A stretch of 18,844 bases of DNA from the NCBI GenBank assembly GCA_027067015.1, contig JAMOMS010000016.1, positions 1 to 18,844 on the forward strand, read 5' to 3'. This document shows positions 1 to 6,960 of the stretch, piece by piece (position 1 is the first letter of the stretch; each line of letters opens with the position of its first letter). Position numbers and translations under genes: made by a program. Source of the DNA: Campylobacterales bacterium. Its GTDB lineage: Bacteria; Campylobacterota; Campylobacteria; Campylobacterales; Hydrogenimonadaceae. The notes below the pieces were generated by a model, which saw only the letters and a program-made list of their open reading frames with translations, searched no databases and had not been told where the DNA came from.

Positions 1-1
1 T

Positions 2-1105
2 CAGGACCGTTTTGTGATTGTTACGGTCAGCGCGGCCATGGGCAAATTGGAGCAGGCGGGGATACGACCGGAGCTTATTTTGCATGTGGACGGGTTTAAA
101 GAGAGCATGAAGCACCTGGAGCGGGTAGCGGATTTGGGCTACTTTGATGAGAGTATCCCCTTCTTCTCCTCGTTTACCTGGCCCGATTTTGCAAAAGCGT
201 TTCAAAAGGAGCGGGTCTGTCTTTTTCAGGCCGCGGCCCAGATCAAGAAGGATTTCGGGCAGATTACCGCCTCCAACGTCGGTTTGATGATGTGCGCCAT
301 GGGAATGATGTTCGGGGCGGAGGAGATCTATGTATTGGGGGTGGATCTGGCCCTTGAACCGGAGACGGGGGCGACCCATATTGACGGCCATGTGCACGCC
401 AAACAGCTTGATATTACCAAAGAGACGGCATTGGAAGAGCGTATCAGCTTTCACAAAACGGTTCTTAAAACAGCCGGTAACCTACGCGACGAAGTGCCCA
501 CGACGCCCAATTATATGGCGGCTGTTAATGAGATGGATATTATTACCCAGGGACTCTTGCAAGAAGGCCAACATATCTATAATCTCTCAGACGGCGCCAG
601 GCTTTACGGGATGACGCCCAAACGGGTGGAAGAAGTGGAGGTCGAGCGGTTTGCCGTGCTTGATAAAGAGGCGGTGAAAAAGGAGCTCTTTGAGAGATTG
701 CTGGATGTCTCGGAGGTAGGTTTGCGTGAAGAAGAGCTGGAGATCGTTCGGGGGCGCATTGCCCATGCGGACTATATTTTGGGTTTGTTGGAGAAATTTT
801 CGGCCAGGAAATTTAACAATATCGATATCTACCATTATGAGCTGTTGGGGTTCTTTTTGGATATCTTGGTAGAAGAGCGAAGAGAAGAGGTAATTGACGC
901 CAATGACATGGTAACGGTCTATTTGCAGTTAATCGGCGGTTACCTGTTTGACTTTATCAATACCAGAGAGATTGACAATCCCAAACACCATATCAAAAAG
1001 ATCAACAAACTTTTTACCGAGCAGTTTAGCCGGTTTATCAGCTTTTACAAAGAGAGACTTGAAGCGTTCGTGGAAGCGTATGAGAAGAATCCCCCAAAGG
1101 CGTAA
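2..1105 (+). CDS. maf: Maf-type motility accessory factor (DUF115/MptE-like), 3' part
   Basis: The reading frame is open to the left edge, so the N-terminal half lies outside the window; the 367 visible residues are the C-terminal part. The segment with SAAMGKLEQAGIRPELILHVDG, followed by GLMMCAMGMMFGAEEIYVLGVDLAL, matches the DUF115 core, where a hydrophobic stretch ends in a (V/L)GxDLA motif. The remaining roughly 230 residues look helical. In Campylobacterota such proteins are needed to attach or process nonulosonic acids (pseudaminic or legionaminic acid) on flagellin Ser/Thr residues in the cytoplasm before export. The gene lies convergent to a flagellin gene, which supports this role. 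MptE-like pterin pyrophosphokinases share the domain but are less likely here. The family call is fairly sure; the exact sugar is unknown. Confidence 0.85.
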   Translation, partial: QDRFVIVTVSAAMGKLEQAGIRPELILHVDGFKESMKHLERVADLGYFDESIPFFSSFTWPDFAKAFQKERVCLFQAAAQIKKDFGQITASNVGLMMCAMGMMFGAEEIYVLGVDLALEPETGATHIDGHVHAKQLDITKETALEERISFHKTVLKTAGNLRDEVPTTPNYMAAVNEMDIITQGLLQEGQHIYNLSDGARLYGMTPKRVEEVEVERFAVLDKEAVKKELFERLLDVSEVGLREEELEIVRGRIAHADYILGLLEKFSARKFNNIDIYHYELLGFFLDILVEERREEVIDANDMVTVYLQLIGGYLFDFINTREIDNPKHHIKKINKLFTEQFSRFISFYKERLEAFVEAYEKNPPKA

Positions 1106-1113
1106 GCCTTTGG
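1094..1113. repeat. Perfect 8-bp inverted repeat with GTAA loop over the maf stop codon
   Basis: CCAAAGGC (1094-1101) and GCCTTTGG (1106-1113) are perfectly complementary around a GTAA tetraloop (GNRA type), and the maf TAA stop lies in the loop. No T-run follows on either strand, so it is not a classical intrinsic terminator. It may stabilise the 3' end of the maf transcript or act in termination between the convergent maf and flagellin genes; this is inference. Confidence 0.5.
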
Positions 1114-1160
1114 AGTCGGCGATACTTTTACGCTACTGCAAGAGGTGCAGAACGTTTTAC

Positions 1161-1190
1161 AAAAATGTGCCCGTCAGCCAGAGGCTGACT
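1161..1190 (-). terminator. Possible flagellin terminator hairpin
   Basis: GTCAGCC (1173-1179) and GGCTGAC (1183-1189) form a perfect 7-bp stem with a 3-nt loop just downstream of the flagellin stop. On the minus strand a run of five T follows, but only after about 7 further bases. The position is right for ending the flagellin transcript; the spacing to the T-run is poor, so confidence is low. Confidence 0.4.
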
Positions 1191-1203
1191 TTACCGGCTA
1201 TTG

Positions 1204-2013
1204 CTATTGCAACAGCCTCAGCACATTTTGTTGTACCGCGTTGGCCTGACTCATGGCGTAAGAGCCGCTTTGGGCCAGGATGTTGAATTTATTGAAGTTA
1301 GCAGACTCTTCTGCAAAATCAACGTCACGGATTTGAGACTCTGCCGCTTTGATGTTTACCTGTCCGACAGAGATGTTGCGGATAGCAGACTCCATCTGGT
1401 TTTGTGCCGCACCCAAAGTCGCGCGAAGGTCGGCGATCTTTTTCAGGGCGCTGTCCATAGCGGAGATGGTTGCTTCCGCGGCGGACTGGGTGGAGACAGA
1501 GGCGCTACCGATAACGTTACCGGCACTCATGGTATCGATAACGGTTTTGGTGGTCTCGTTGGCGTACGCACCGATATGGAAGACAAAGCTGTTGCCGCTA
1601 AAGAGCGTTTTGCCGTTGAACTTGGTCTGAGAGTTGATGAAGCTCGCAGAACTGATAAGACGGTTGATCTCCAGCTGAATGTAGCTTCGAGATTTTTCAT
1701 CTTGCGTGTCGTTCGCCGCTTCGACCGCCAGGGTGCGGATGCGTTGAACGATTTGCGTATACTCTTTAAGCGCACCGTCAGCCGTTTGAATCAGACCGAT
1801 ACCGTCGTTGCCGTTGCGAATGGCTTGTCCAAGACCTTGGGCTTGGGCGTTGAGCTTGTCGGCAATGGCCAGACCGGCAGAGTCGTCAGCCGCTTTGTTG
1901 ATGCGAAGACCGGAGCTTAGCCGGGTCAACGAGTTGTCCAGGTTCTTATTGTTGAACGTGGAGTACATATGCGCTTGCATCGCGCCGATGTTGGTGTTAA
2001 TGCGGAATCCCAT
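1204..2013 (-). CDS. Flagellin, short form without variable D2/D3 domain
   Basis: Structural subunit of the flagellar filament, exported by the flagellar type III system. The 269-residue protein has the conserved N-terminal D0/D1 helices (MGFRINTNIGAMQAH, then LTRLSSGLRINKAADDSAGLAIADKL at 29-54) and the conserved C-terminal helices (QIRDVDFAEESANF, ending NVLRLLQ). Only a short stretch (about 130-185) separates them, so the exposed D2/D3 region is essentially missing, compared with over 550 residues in Campylobacter or Helicobacter flagellins. Residues 90-97 read QRIRTLAV, close to the canonical D1 motif seen in enterobacterial flagellins. The ATG start has an AAGGAGG Shine-Dalgarno sequence (2019-2025) 5 nt upstream. 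A sigma-28 promoter and a structured leader precede it. Maf next door suggests glycosylation of the filament. flaA versus flaB cannot be decided. Confidence 0.95.
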   Translation of the reverse strand: MGFRINTNIGAMQAHMYSTFNNKNLDNSLTRLSSGLRINKAADDSAGLAIADKLNAQAQGLGQAIRNGNDGIGLIQTADGALKEYTQIVQRIRTLAVEAANDTQDEKSRSYIQLEINRLISSASFINSQTKFNGKTLFSGNSFVFHIGAYANETTKTVIDTMSAGNVIGSASVSTQSAAEATISAMDSALKKIADLRATLGAAQNQMESAIRNISVGQVNIKAAESQIRDVDFAEESANFNKFNILAQSGSYAMSQANAVQQNVLRLLQ

Positions 2014-2018
2014 GATAT

Positions 2019-2060
2019 CCTCCTTGGATGGGTTGATCTTTAAGAGCTTCCTTGCTCTTA
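2019..2060 (-). promoter_or_regulatory. Flagellin mRNA leader with two AAGGA-loop hairpins (candidate CsrA sites)
   Basis: On the minus strand the leader holds a perfect 7-bp stem, TAAGAGC with GCTCTTA (2041-2060), closing a loop AAGGAA. About 27 nt downstream, ATCC and GGAT close a second loop AAGGA that overlaps the AAGGAGG ribosome binding site (2019-2025). ANGGA in a hairpin loop is the recognition element of CsrA/RsmA. In Campylobacter jejuni CsrA represses flaA translation from such leader sites and is antagonised by FliW, which also binds flagellin. The motifs and folds are seen directly; the regulatory role is inference. Confidence 0.55.
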
Positions 2061-2066
2061 TTCCAT

Positions 2067-2093
2067 AGATCGGCCGGAATTTTGTTTTGTTTA
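2067..2093 (-). promoter_or_regulatory. Sigma-28 (FliA) promoter of flagellin
   Basis: Reading the minus strand, TAAA (2090-2093) is followed by exactly 15 nt and then GCCGATCT (2067-2074). This matches the FliA consensus TAAA-N15-GCCGATAA at all but the last two -10 bases. Transcription should start near 2060, directly before the first leader hairpin. Confidence 0.88.
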
Positions 2094-2125
2094 GTCCAAA
2101 AGCGAAATTTTTTTAGTATTTTATT

Positions 2126-2148
2126 GAAAACCCCCGGCACGGCGGGGG
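2126..2148 (-). terminator. Rho-independent terminator of fliD
   Basis: CCCCCG (2131-2136) and CGGGGG (2143-2148) form a GC-only 6-bp stem with a 6-nt loop. On the minus strand it is followed by four T (2127-2130), starting 8 nt after the fliD stop. It separates fliD from the flagellin promoter downstream. Confidence 0.82.
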
Positions 2149-2155
2149 AGAGGGG

Positions 2156-3523
2156 CTATTTTTTTGCGGCGGCGGCTTGCGCGTCAATAATGGCCGCCAG
2201 GGAGCTGAAGGAGGCGTTCATTTTGGCGATCATGGCGTCATACGCCATAAACTGCTTGGCCATTATGTCATATTTGTTATCCAGCCGCTCTACGGCTTTT
2301 TCCTTCTGCTTTTCAAGCTCGGTGATATTGTTTTTCAGATAGTCATCATACTGGCTTAACATACCGCCGTAGGCGGTGGTTGTATCCAGGTAGTTTTTTA
2401 ATTGGGCCAGTATGCCGGGGTTGTCGCTGTCGCCGGCGAATGTCTTTTCGACGCTTTCGGGATCTTTTTGAAGCGCGTCCAAAAAGGCGGCGCGGTCAAA
2501 ACTCATCTTGCCGTAGCGGTCAACGTCAATTCCAAGCGCGTTCAGCGCCCCGCCGTCGGCGGTACGATCAAGGACAATCGTGCTTATGCGCTGTTGGAGG
2601 GCGCTGATGGTACTATCCCCTTGAAAAACACCCGTCTCTTTGGTATCGGGATCATATTTGGTTGTGTTGTCAAATTTGCTCATCAGCGTGTTATACAGAT
2701 TGACAAACGCTTCGATTTTGTCGGCGATTTTTTCATTGTCCTGGCTGACGGTCACAAGGTTATCCGTGTCGTTGGCGCTTTTAAGGTTTAGTGTCACGCC
2801 CTGCAAAACGTCGTCAATCGTGTTGGTGGGGCGGTAGACTTCCGCGCCGTCTACGGTGATCAGGGCATCCTGGGCATCCTGAAGTTTGGCGCTGTCGGCG
2901 GTAAGGTCCAAAAAGTCGTTGTCGTCGCTAAAGGAGAAGCTCATGGCCTGGTCGGCGCCGGTTTGGGCGCTTTTGAGGATCAACCGATAAGGGTTACTAT
3001 CGGTGCCCGTATTTAAAAGCGTGACATTGACTTTGCCGTCCATCGCCTCTTCAATCTGTGTCTTGAGCTCTTTGAGGGTGGTGCCGGCGGTGACGGTAAA
3101 GGTAGTGTCTTGGCCGTTGATGGTGATGGTCATATCGGTGTCGGTATCGGTCACTTCGGCATCTTCGGAATCAAACCCTTTGGTCTGCTTGATATCGGCC
3201 AGCGCCAACTGTTTGACCTTGATGTCGGCTTGTTGAACGGTGGCGCCGTCGGAGACGGTAGCGGTGAGGTCGGCGCCTTCCACCGTTACCTTACGGGTTG
3301 TGTAAAGGGTGGGGCCGGCAATGTCAAACAGGGAGCTTTTCAACTCATTGAGCTTGCTCATAATGTCCTGAAAAACCAGCTCTTTGTTACGGCTTTCGCT
3401 AATTTGACGTTCCAGCGGGTTAAGCACCGCTTTTTCATCGACTTCACGAAGCTTGTCAATAATATCGTAACTTAGCGCGCCGCCGCTTCCAAGTCCGATG
3501 AAACTCAGTGATCCTACAGCCAT
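2156..3523 (-). CDS. fliD: Flagellar filament cap protein FliD (HAP2)
   Basis: FliD caps the growing filament and guides flagellin insertion. The 455-residue product opens with MAVGSLSFIGLGSGGALSYD, the usual FliD N-terminus leading into the coiled-coil HAP2 N domain. Its middle has Thr/Asp-rich beta regions and an ITINGQDTTFTV-type segment. The C-terminal part (DRYGKMSFDRAAFLDALQKDPESVEKTF, then a long helix LEKQKEKAVERLDNKYD) is characteristic of the HAP2 C domain. The frame can be extended ten codons to a TTG at 3553, but the ATG at 3523 fits the family N-terminus and has AAAGGA upstream. It is transcribed separately from flagellin, with its own sigma-28 promoter and terminator. No fliS or flaG is visible downstream, unlike many relatives. 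Confidence 0.93.
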   Translation of the reverse strand: MAVGSLSFIGLGSGGALSYDIIDKLREVDEKAVLNPLERQISESRNKELVFQDIMSKLNELKSSLFDIAGPTLYTTRKVTVEGADLTATVSDGATVQQADIKVKQLALADIKQTKGFDSEDAEVTDTDTDMTITINGQDTTFTVTAGTTLKELKTQIEEAMDGKVNVTLLNTGTDSNPYRLILKSAQTGADQAMSFSFSDDNDFLDLTADSAKLQDAQDALITVDGAEVYRPTNTIDDVLQGVTLNLKSANDTDNLVTVSQDNEKIADKIEAFVNLYNTLMSKFDNTTKYDPDTKETGVFQGDSTISALQQRISTIVLDRTADGGALNALGIDVDRYGKMSFDRAAFLDALQKDPESVEKTFAGDSDNPGILAQLKNYLDTTTAYGGMLSQYDDYLKNNITELEKQKEKAVERLDNKYDIMAKQFMAYDAMIAKMNASFSSLAAIIDAQAAAAKK

Positions 3524-3556
3524 GGTTGATCCTTTGTATCCGTTATCTAACAAACC

Positions 3557-3582
3557 ATATCGGCACTTTTTAAAATCGTTTA
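3557..3582 (-). promoter_or_regulatory. Sigma-28 promoter of fliD
   Basis: On the minus strand TAAA (3579-3582) is followed by 14 nt and GCCGATAT (3557-3564); one base over, TTAA gives the canonical 15-nt spacing. The -10 agrees with the FliA consensus. It lies in the 128-bp gap shared with the divergent topA gene. Confidence 0.78.
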
Positions 3583-3596
3583 AGAGCGCGTTATGT

Positions 3597-3644
3597 TAGA
3601 ATTTCAGCCGTCAAGCAGGCAAAGTATACATTAAAGATATAGGA
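3597..3644 (+). promoter_or_regulatory. Candidate topA promoter region and ribosome binding site
   Basis: The gap before topA holds two sigma-70-like -10 candidates on the plus strand, TAGAAT (3597-3602) and TATACA (3625-3630), without a clear -35, which is usual for Campylobacterota. AGGA (3642-3645 region) precedes the TTG start by about 6-8 nt. The two candidates cannot be ranked without start-site data. Confidence 0.35.
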
Positions 3645-3651
3645 AACCGTT

Positions 3652-5859
3652 TTGAAAAACCTGATTATCGTCGAGTCGCCCGCCAAGGCGCGTACTATCA
3701 AAAACTTTTTGGGAAAAGAGTATGAGGTGGTCGCTTCCAAAGGCCACATTCGGGACCTTCCCAAGCACAGCTTCGGTATCAAGATCGAGGATAACAGGTT
3801 TGAGCCCCAGTACCGGGTGGACAAAGATCACAGCGCCATTGTCAAGCAGATCAAGGATCTGGCCAAAAAGAGCGAAAAGGTCTATATCGCTACCGACGAG
3901 GATAGAGAGGGAGAAGCCATCGGCTACCATATCGCCAAGGCCATCGGCAAGGATCCCGAGGCGCTTCCGCGCATCGTCTTTCACGAAATCACCAAAAGCG
4001 CCATCCAAAACGCCCTGGCCAATCCCCGTACCATCAACATGGATCAGGTCAACGCCCAGCAGGCGAGGCGGCTTTTGGATCGGATTGTGGGCTACAAGCT
4101 CTCGCCCCTGCTTTCGTCCAAAATCCAAAAGGGGTTGAGCGCGGGTCGGGTGCAGTCGGCGGCGCTCAAGATCGTCGTTGATCGGGAACGAGAGATCAAG
4201 GCTTTCAAGCCCGAAGAGTATTGGAGCCTTGATGCGGTGTTCGCTCCCGACATTGAAGCGGCGCTGGTGGAGTTTGAGGGCAAAAAGATCGCCAAAATGA
4301 CAATTAAAAGCGGCGAAGAGGCCCATAGAATGGAAGCGGCGCTAAGAGTCGACAGCTATCGGGTCAAAAGTATTGAAAAAAAGGAGCGCAAGAGCGCCAC
4401 GCCGCCCCCTTTCATGACCTCCACTTTACAGCAAAGCGCCTCCGGGCGGCTGGGATTTAGCCCCAAAAAGACGATGATGATTGCCCAAAAACTCTACGAG
4501 GGGGTCAAGACCGACAAGGGGCAGATGGGTATTATCACCTATATGCGAACCGATAGCCTCAATATCGCCAAAGAGGCCCGCGACGCCGCCCGCGAGACGA
4601 TCCTGAAGACCTACGGTGAGAAGTACCTGCCCAAAAAACCCAAGGTCTACACCTCCAAGGCCAAGGGAGCCCAGGAGGCCCACGAGGCGATCCGCCCCAC
4701 GCGGCTGGACTTCACCCCCGAACTGGCGGCCAAGTATCTGGCTCCTGACGAGCTCAAACTCTACCGCCTCATCTACAACCGCTTTCTGGCCAGCCAGATG
4801 GCGGACGCGGTTTTGGAGTCGCAGACCATTCTCTTTGGAGGTAAGCACGGCCTTTTCAAAGCGACCGGCAGGAAGCTGGTATTTGACGGATTCTATCGGG
4901 TGATGGGGTATGACGATCGGGACAAACTCCTGCCCGAGCTCAAAGAGGGCGAAGAGGCGACACTGCAAAAGCTTGCCGCCAACCAGCACTTCACCGAGCC
5001 GCCGCCGCGTTATACGGAAGCGAGCCTCATCAAGACGCTCGAATCCCTCGGCATCGGGCGGCCCAGTACCTACGCGCCGACCATCTCTTTGCTGGTTTCA
5101 CGCGAGTATCTCAAAATAGAAAAGCGCCAGCTCATCCCCACCGAGATCGCCTTTACCGTGATTGAGACGCTGGAGAAGCACTTTCCTGAGATTGTCGATA
5201 CCGGCTTTACGGCGAATATGGAGGAGAAGCTGGATGAGGTGGCCGAGAGGAAGGTGGATTGGCAGAAACTCTTGCTGGAGTTTTACGAGCCCTTTATCGA
5301 AAAAGTGCAAAAGGGCAAAAAAGAGATCAAAAGCCTCAAAAAGGCCGAGCCCATCGGGCGAAACTGCCCCGAGTGCGGCAGTGAACTGCTCCTGCGTTCT
5401 GGCCGCTACGGCGACTTTATCGCCTGCTCCAACTACCCCAAATGCAAATACACCGAAAACATCGCCAAAGAGGGCGAGGAGGAAAAACCCCGGCCTCAAA
5501 CTACCGACGAAGTGTGCGAAAAGTGCGGCGCGCCCATGGTGGTCAAAAACGGCCGGCGGGGAGCTTTTTTGGCCTGTAGCGCCTACCCCAAGTGTAAAAA
5601 CGCCAAGCCGCTACAAAAGCCTAAAGCGCTAAGCGTCAAGTGCCCCGAGTGCGGCGGTGAATTGCTGGAGCGCAACTCCCGGCGAGGCAAATTCTTCGGG
5701 TGCGCCAACTATCCCAAATGCACCTTCATCAGCAAATTCGAGCCGGTGGATCGGCAGTGTTCTGAATGCGGGTATCTGATGGCCAAACGTACCTTCAGGG
5801 GCAAAGAGGTGTTTGAGTGCATCAAGTGCAAGCACCGTGAAGAGGCGAACGCGTCTTAG
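3652..5859 (+). CDS. topA: DNA topoisomerase I (type IA)
   Basis: Relaxes negative supercoils through a single-strand break with a 5'-phosphotyrosine intermediate. The N-terminal TOPRIM domain has the catalytic Glu in IIVESPAKA (E8) and the acidic triad in TDEDREGE (D82, D84, E86). The active-site tyrosine is Y297 in GIITYMRTDS. GIGRPSTYAPTI (468-479) belongs to the conserved core. The C-terminus carries four C4 zinc ribbons: C572/575/592/598, C622/625/642/648, C664/667/684/690 and a more divergent one at C703/706/723/726. The 735-residue length fits the family. The start is TTG at 3652, since MKNLIIVESPAKA begins exactly there and AGGA lies upstream. Divergent from fliD; followed after 31 nt by the DUF4258 gene. 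Confidence 0.97.
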   Translation: MKNLIIVESPAKARTIKNFLGKEYEVVASKGHIRDLPKHSFGIKIEDNRFEPQYRVDKDHSAIVKQIKDLAKKSEKVYIATDEDREGEAIGYHIAKAIGKDPEALPRIVFHEITKSAIQNALANPRTINMDQVNAQQARRLLDRIVGYKLSPLLSSKIQKGLSAGRVQSAALKIVVDREREIKAFKPEEYWSLDAVFAPDIEAALVEFEGKKIAKMTIKSGEEAHRMEAALRVDSYRVKSIEKKERKSATPPPFMTSTLQQSASGRLGFSPKKTMMIAQKLYEGVKTDKGQMGIITYMRTDSLNIAKEARDAARETILKTYGEKYLPKKPKVYTSKAKGAQEAHEAIRPTRLDFTPELAAKYLAPDELKLYRLIYNRFLASQMADAVLESQTILFGGKHGLFKATGRKLVFDGFYRVMGYDDRDKLLPELKEGEEATLQKLAANQHFTEPPPRYTEASLIKTLESLGIGRPSTYAPTISLLVSREYLKIEKRQLIPTEIAFTVIETLEKHFPEIVDTGFTANMEEKLDEVAERKVDWQKLLLEFYEPFIEKVQKGKKEIKSLKKAEPIGRNCPECGSELLLRSGRYGDFIACSNYPKCKYTENIAKEGEEEKPRPQTTDEVCEKCGAPMVVKNGRRGAFLACSAYPKCKNAKPLQKPKALSVKCPECGGELLERNSRRGKFFGCANYPKCTFISKFEPVDRQCSECGYLMAKRTFRGKEVFECIKCKHREEANAS

Positions 5860-5890
5860 CATTGGCAATAGGTTTGGATAAAAACAGGGC

Positions 5891-6166
5891 ATGAAAATCG
5901 TTTTTCGTTTGCACGCCGTCGAAAGAATGTTTGAGCGTAGGATCAATGAGGCGGATGTGGCGCGAATTATCAAAGATGGTAAAATTATCGAAGCGTACCC
6001 CAATGACAAGCCGTACCCTTCCTATCTCGCTTTGGGGTATGAAGAGGGAACGGAACAACCCATTCATGTGGTTTATGCCGTCCATGCGGATGAGCGTATC
6101 GTCATAACGGTATATCGTCCCGATCCGGCGAAATGGAATGAGAGTTTTGACAAAAGGGTTGAATAA
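5891..6166 (+). CDS. DUF4258 family protein, candidate toxin of a small TA pair
   Basis: A 91-residue protein with the DUF4258 pattern: FRLHAVERMFERRINEADV at 5-23 (H8, E11-R12, R16-R17), then an Ile/Val-rich strand region, and a C-terminal VITVYRPDPAKW segment (71-82). Members have a small RelE/BrnT-like alpha/beta form and are often paired with YgiT-type zinc-finger proteins, so they are treated as putative ribonuclease toxins; activity is not proven for most of them. The next gene starts on the last base of this stop codon (TAATG), which implies coupled translation. The 31-nt gap to topA has no terminator, so read-through is possible. The gene looks more AT-rich than topA and bioB, hinting at acquisition. 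Family call good; toxin role is inference. Confidence 0.78.
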   Translation: MKIVFRLHAVERMFERRINEADVARIIKDGKIIEAYPNDKPYPSYLALGYEEGTEQPIHVVYAVHADERIVITVYRPDPAKWNESFDKRVE

Positions 6167-6396
6167 TGAGATGTGTAATTTGCAAACATGGTGAAGTGAA
6201 GCCGGGAAGTGTGACCGTGACGTTTGAGAGAGGGGAAGTGACCATTGTCTTTAAAGATGTGCCGGCAAAAGTATGTGACAATTGCGGTGAAAAGTATATT
6301 GAGGAGTCTGTAACAAAAGAGCTTTTGGCAAAGGCGCAGGAACTCATCGAAAACGGTACGCAGGTCGATATTCGGAAATTTCAGAGTGCCGCTTAA
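6166..6396 (+). CDS. YgiT-type zinc finger protein, candidate antitoxin without HTH
   Basis: A 76-residue protein. C3-x2-C6 and C37-x2-C40 (VCDNCGEKY) are the two zinc knuckles of the YgiT/MqsA N-terminal domain, and VTVTFERGEVTIVFKDVPAKVC is the beta section between them. Full-length MqsA continues into a C-terminal helix-turn-helix (about 131 residues in E. coli), which is absent here; the protein ends in a short helix (ELLAKAQELIENG). It could therefore neutralise a partner protein but probably cannot bind the operator itself. It overlaps the DUF4258 stop by one base in the toxin-first order of mqsRA. A stand-alone zinc protein is the alternative. Confidence 0.8.
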   Translation: MRCVICKHGEVKPGSVTVTFERGEVTIVFKDVPAKVCDNCGEKYIEESVTKELLAKAQELIENGTQVDIRKFQSAA

Positions 6397-6432
6397 GCTC
6401 TTTGGAAAATCCTTCGCCTGTAAAGGGTTCCG

Positions 6433-6960
6433 GTGAAGCTGGGCATTCTCTCCGACACCCACAAAAAGGCGGGGCGTGCCCGCCGTGCGATTGACATCTT
6501 GCTGACAAACGGGGCGGAGTATCTCATTCATGCCGGTGATGTGGGCAAAGAGGAGACGCTGGCTTATATGGAAGCGTCGGGCGTGCCCTATGCGGCGGTG
6601 CTGGGCAACAACGACGCGGCGCTTAAAGCGTTGACGTCGCGCTATCACCTCTATACCGAGCCCCACTACTTTGCTATCGGCCGTCTGCGCGTCAAACTGA
6701 TGCACCATCCACTCTATCTTACCCCCGATGCCGATCTGATTGTCTGCGGTCACCTGCACCGCTTCAGGGCGGTTGTCAGAGAGGGGGCGTTGTTTCTCAA
6801 TCCGGGCGAGGTGTGCGCCCGCAACAAGCCTGTCAGCGAGGCGGTATTGTTGGAAGTGACGCCCAAAACGTGGGTGGTGCACCACTATGAAAGGGTGATT
6901 AAAGAGAAGAGGTGGCAGGATAAGAGTATTCTCTTGCCAAGGAGTGAACGGGTTGGGTAA
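6433..6960 (+). CDS. YfcE/MJ0936-family metallophosphoesterase
   Basis: A 175-residue calcineurin-like phosphodiesterase of the small YfcE type. All metal-site motifs are visible: SDTH (D8, H10), HAGD (D36), LGNND (N59 or N60), LMHHP (H91) and GHLHR (H107, H109), followed by the family NPGE (123-126). Such enzymes hydrolyse phosphodiesters with Mn or other divalent metals in vitro; the physiological substrate is unknown. The start is GTG at 6433 with AAAGGG 6 nt upstream, giving the expected MKLGILSDTH N-terminus. The 3' end overlaps bioB by 8 bp, so the two are probably co-translated. Confidence 0.9.
   Translation: MKLGILSDTHKKAGRARRAIDILLTNGAEYLIHAGDVGKEETLAYMEASGVPYAAVLGNNDAALKALTSRYHLYTEPHYFAIGRLRVKLMHHPLYLTPDADLIVCGHLHRFRAVVREGALFLNPGEVCARNKPVSEAVLLEVTPKTWVVHHYERVIKEKRWQDKSILLPRSERVG

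Noticed and set aside
1..105. Maf gene truncated in the genome
   Set aside because: The frame is open to the first base, so the truncation is due to the window edge and not evidence of a pseudogene.
3524..3553. Ten-codon upstream extension of fliD to a TTG start
   Set aside because: The family N-terminus begins at the ATG at 3523, which has its own ribosome binding site, and the extension approaches the -10 of the sigma-28 promoter at 3557-3564.
3631..4326. 231-codon minus-strand open frame opposite topA
   Set aside because: It lies over the well-conserved TOPRIM domain of topA, has no credible ribosome binding site and no recognisable domain.
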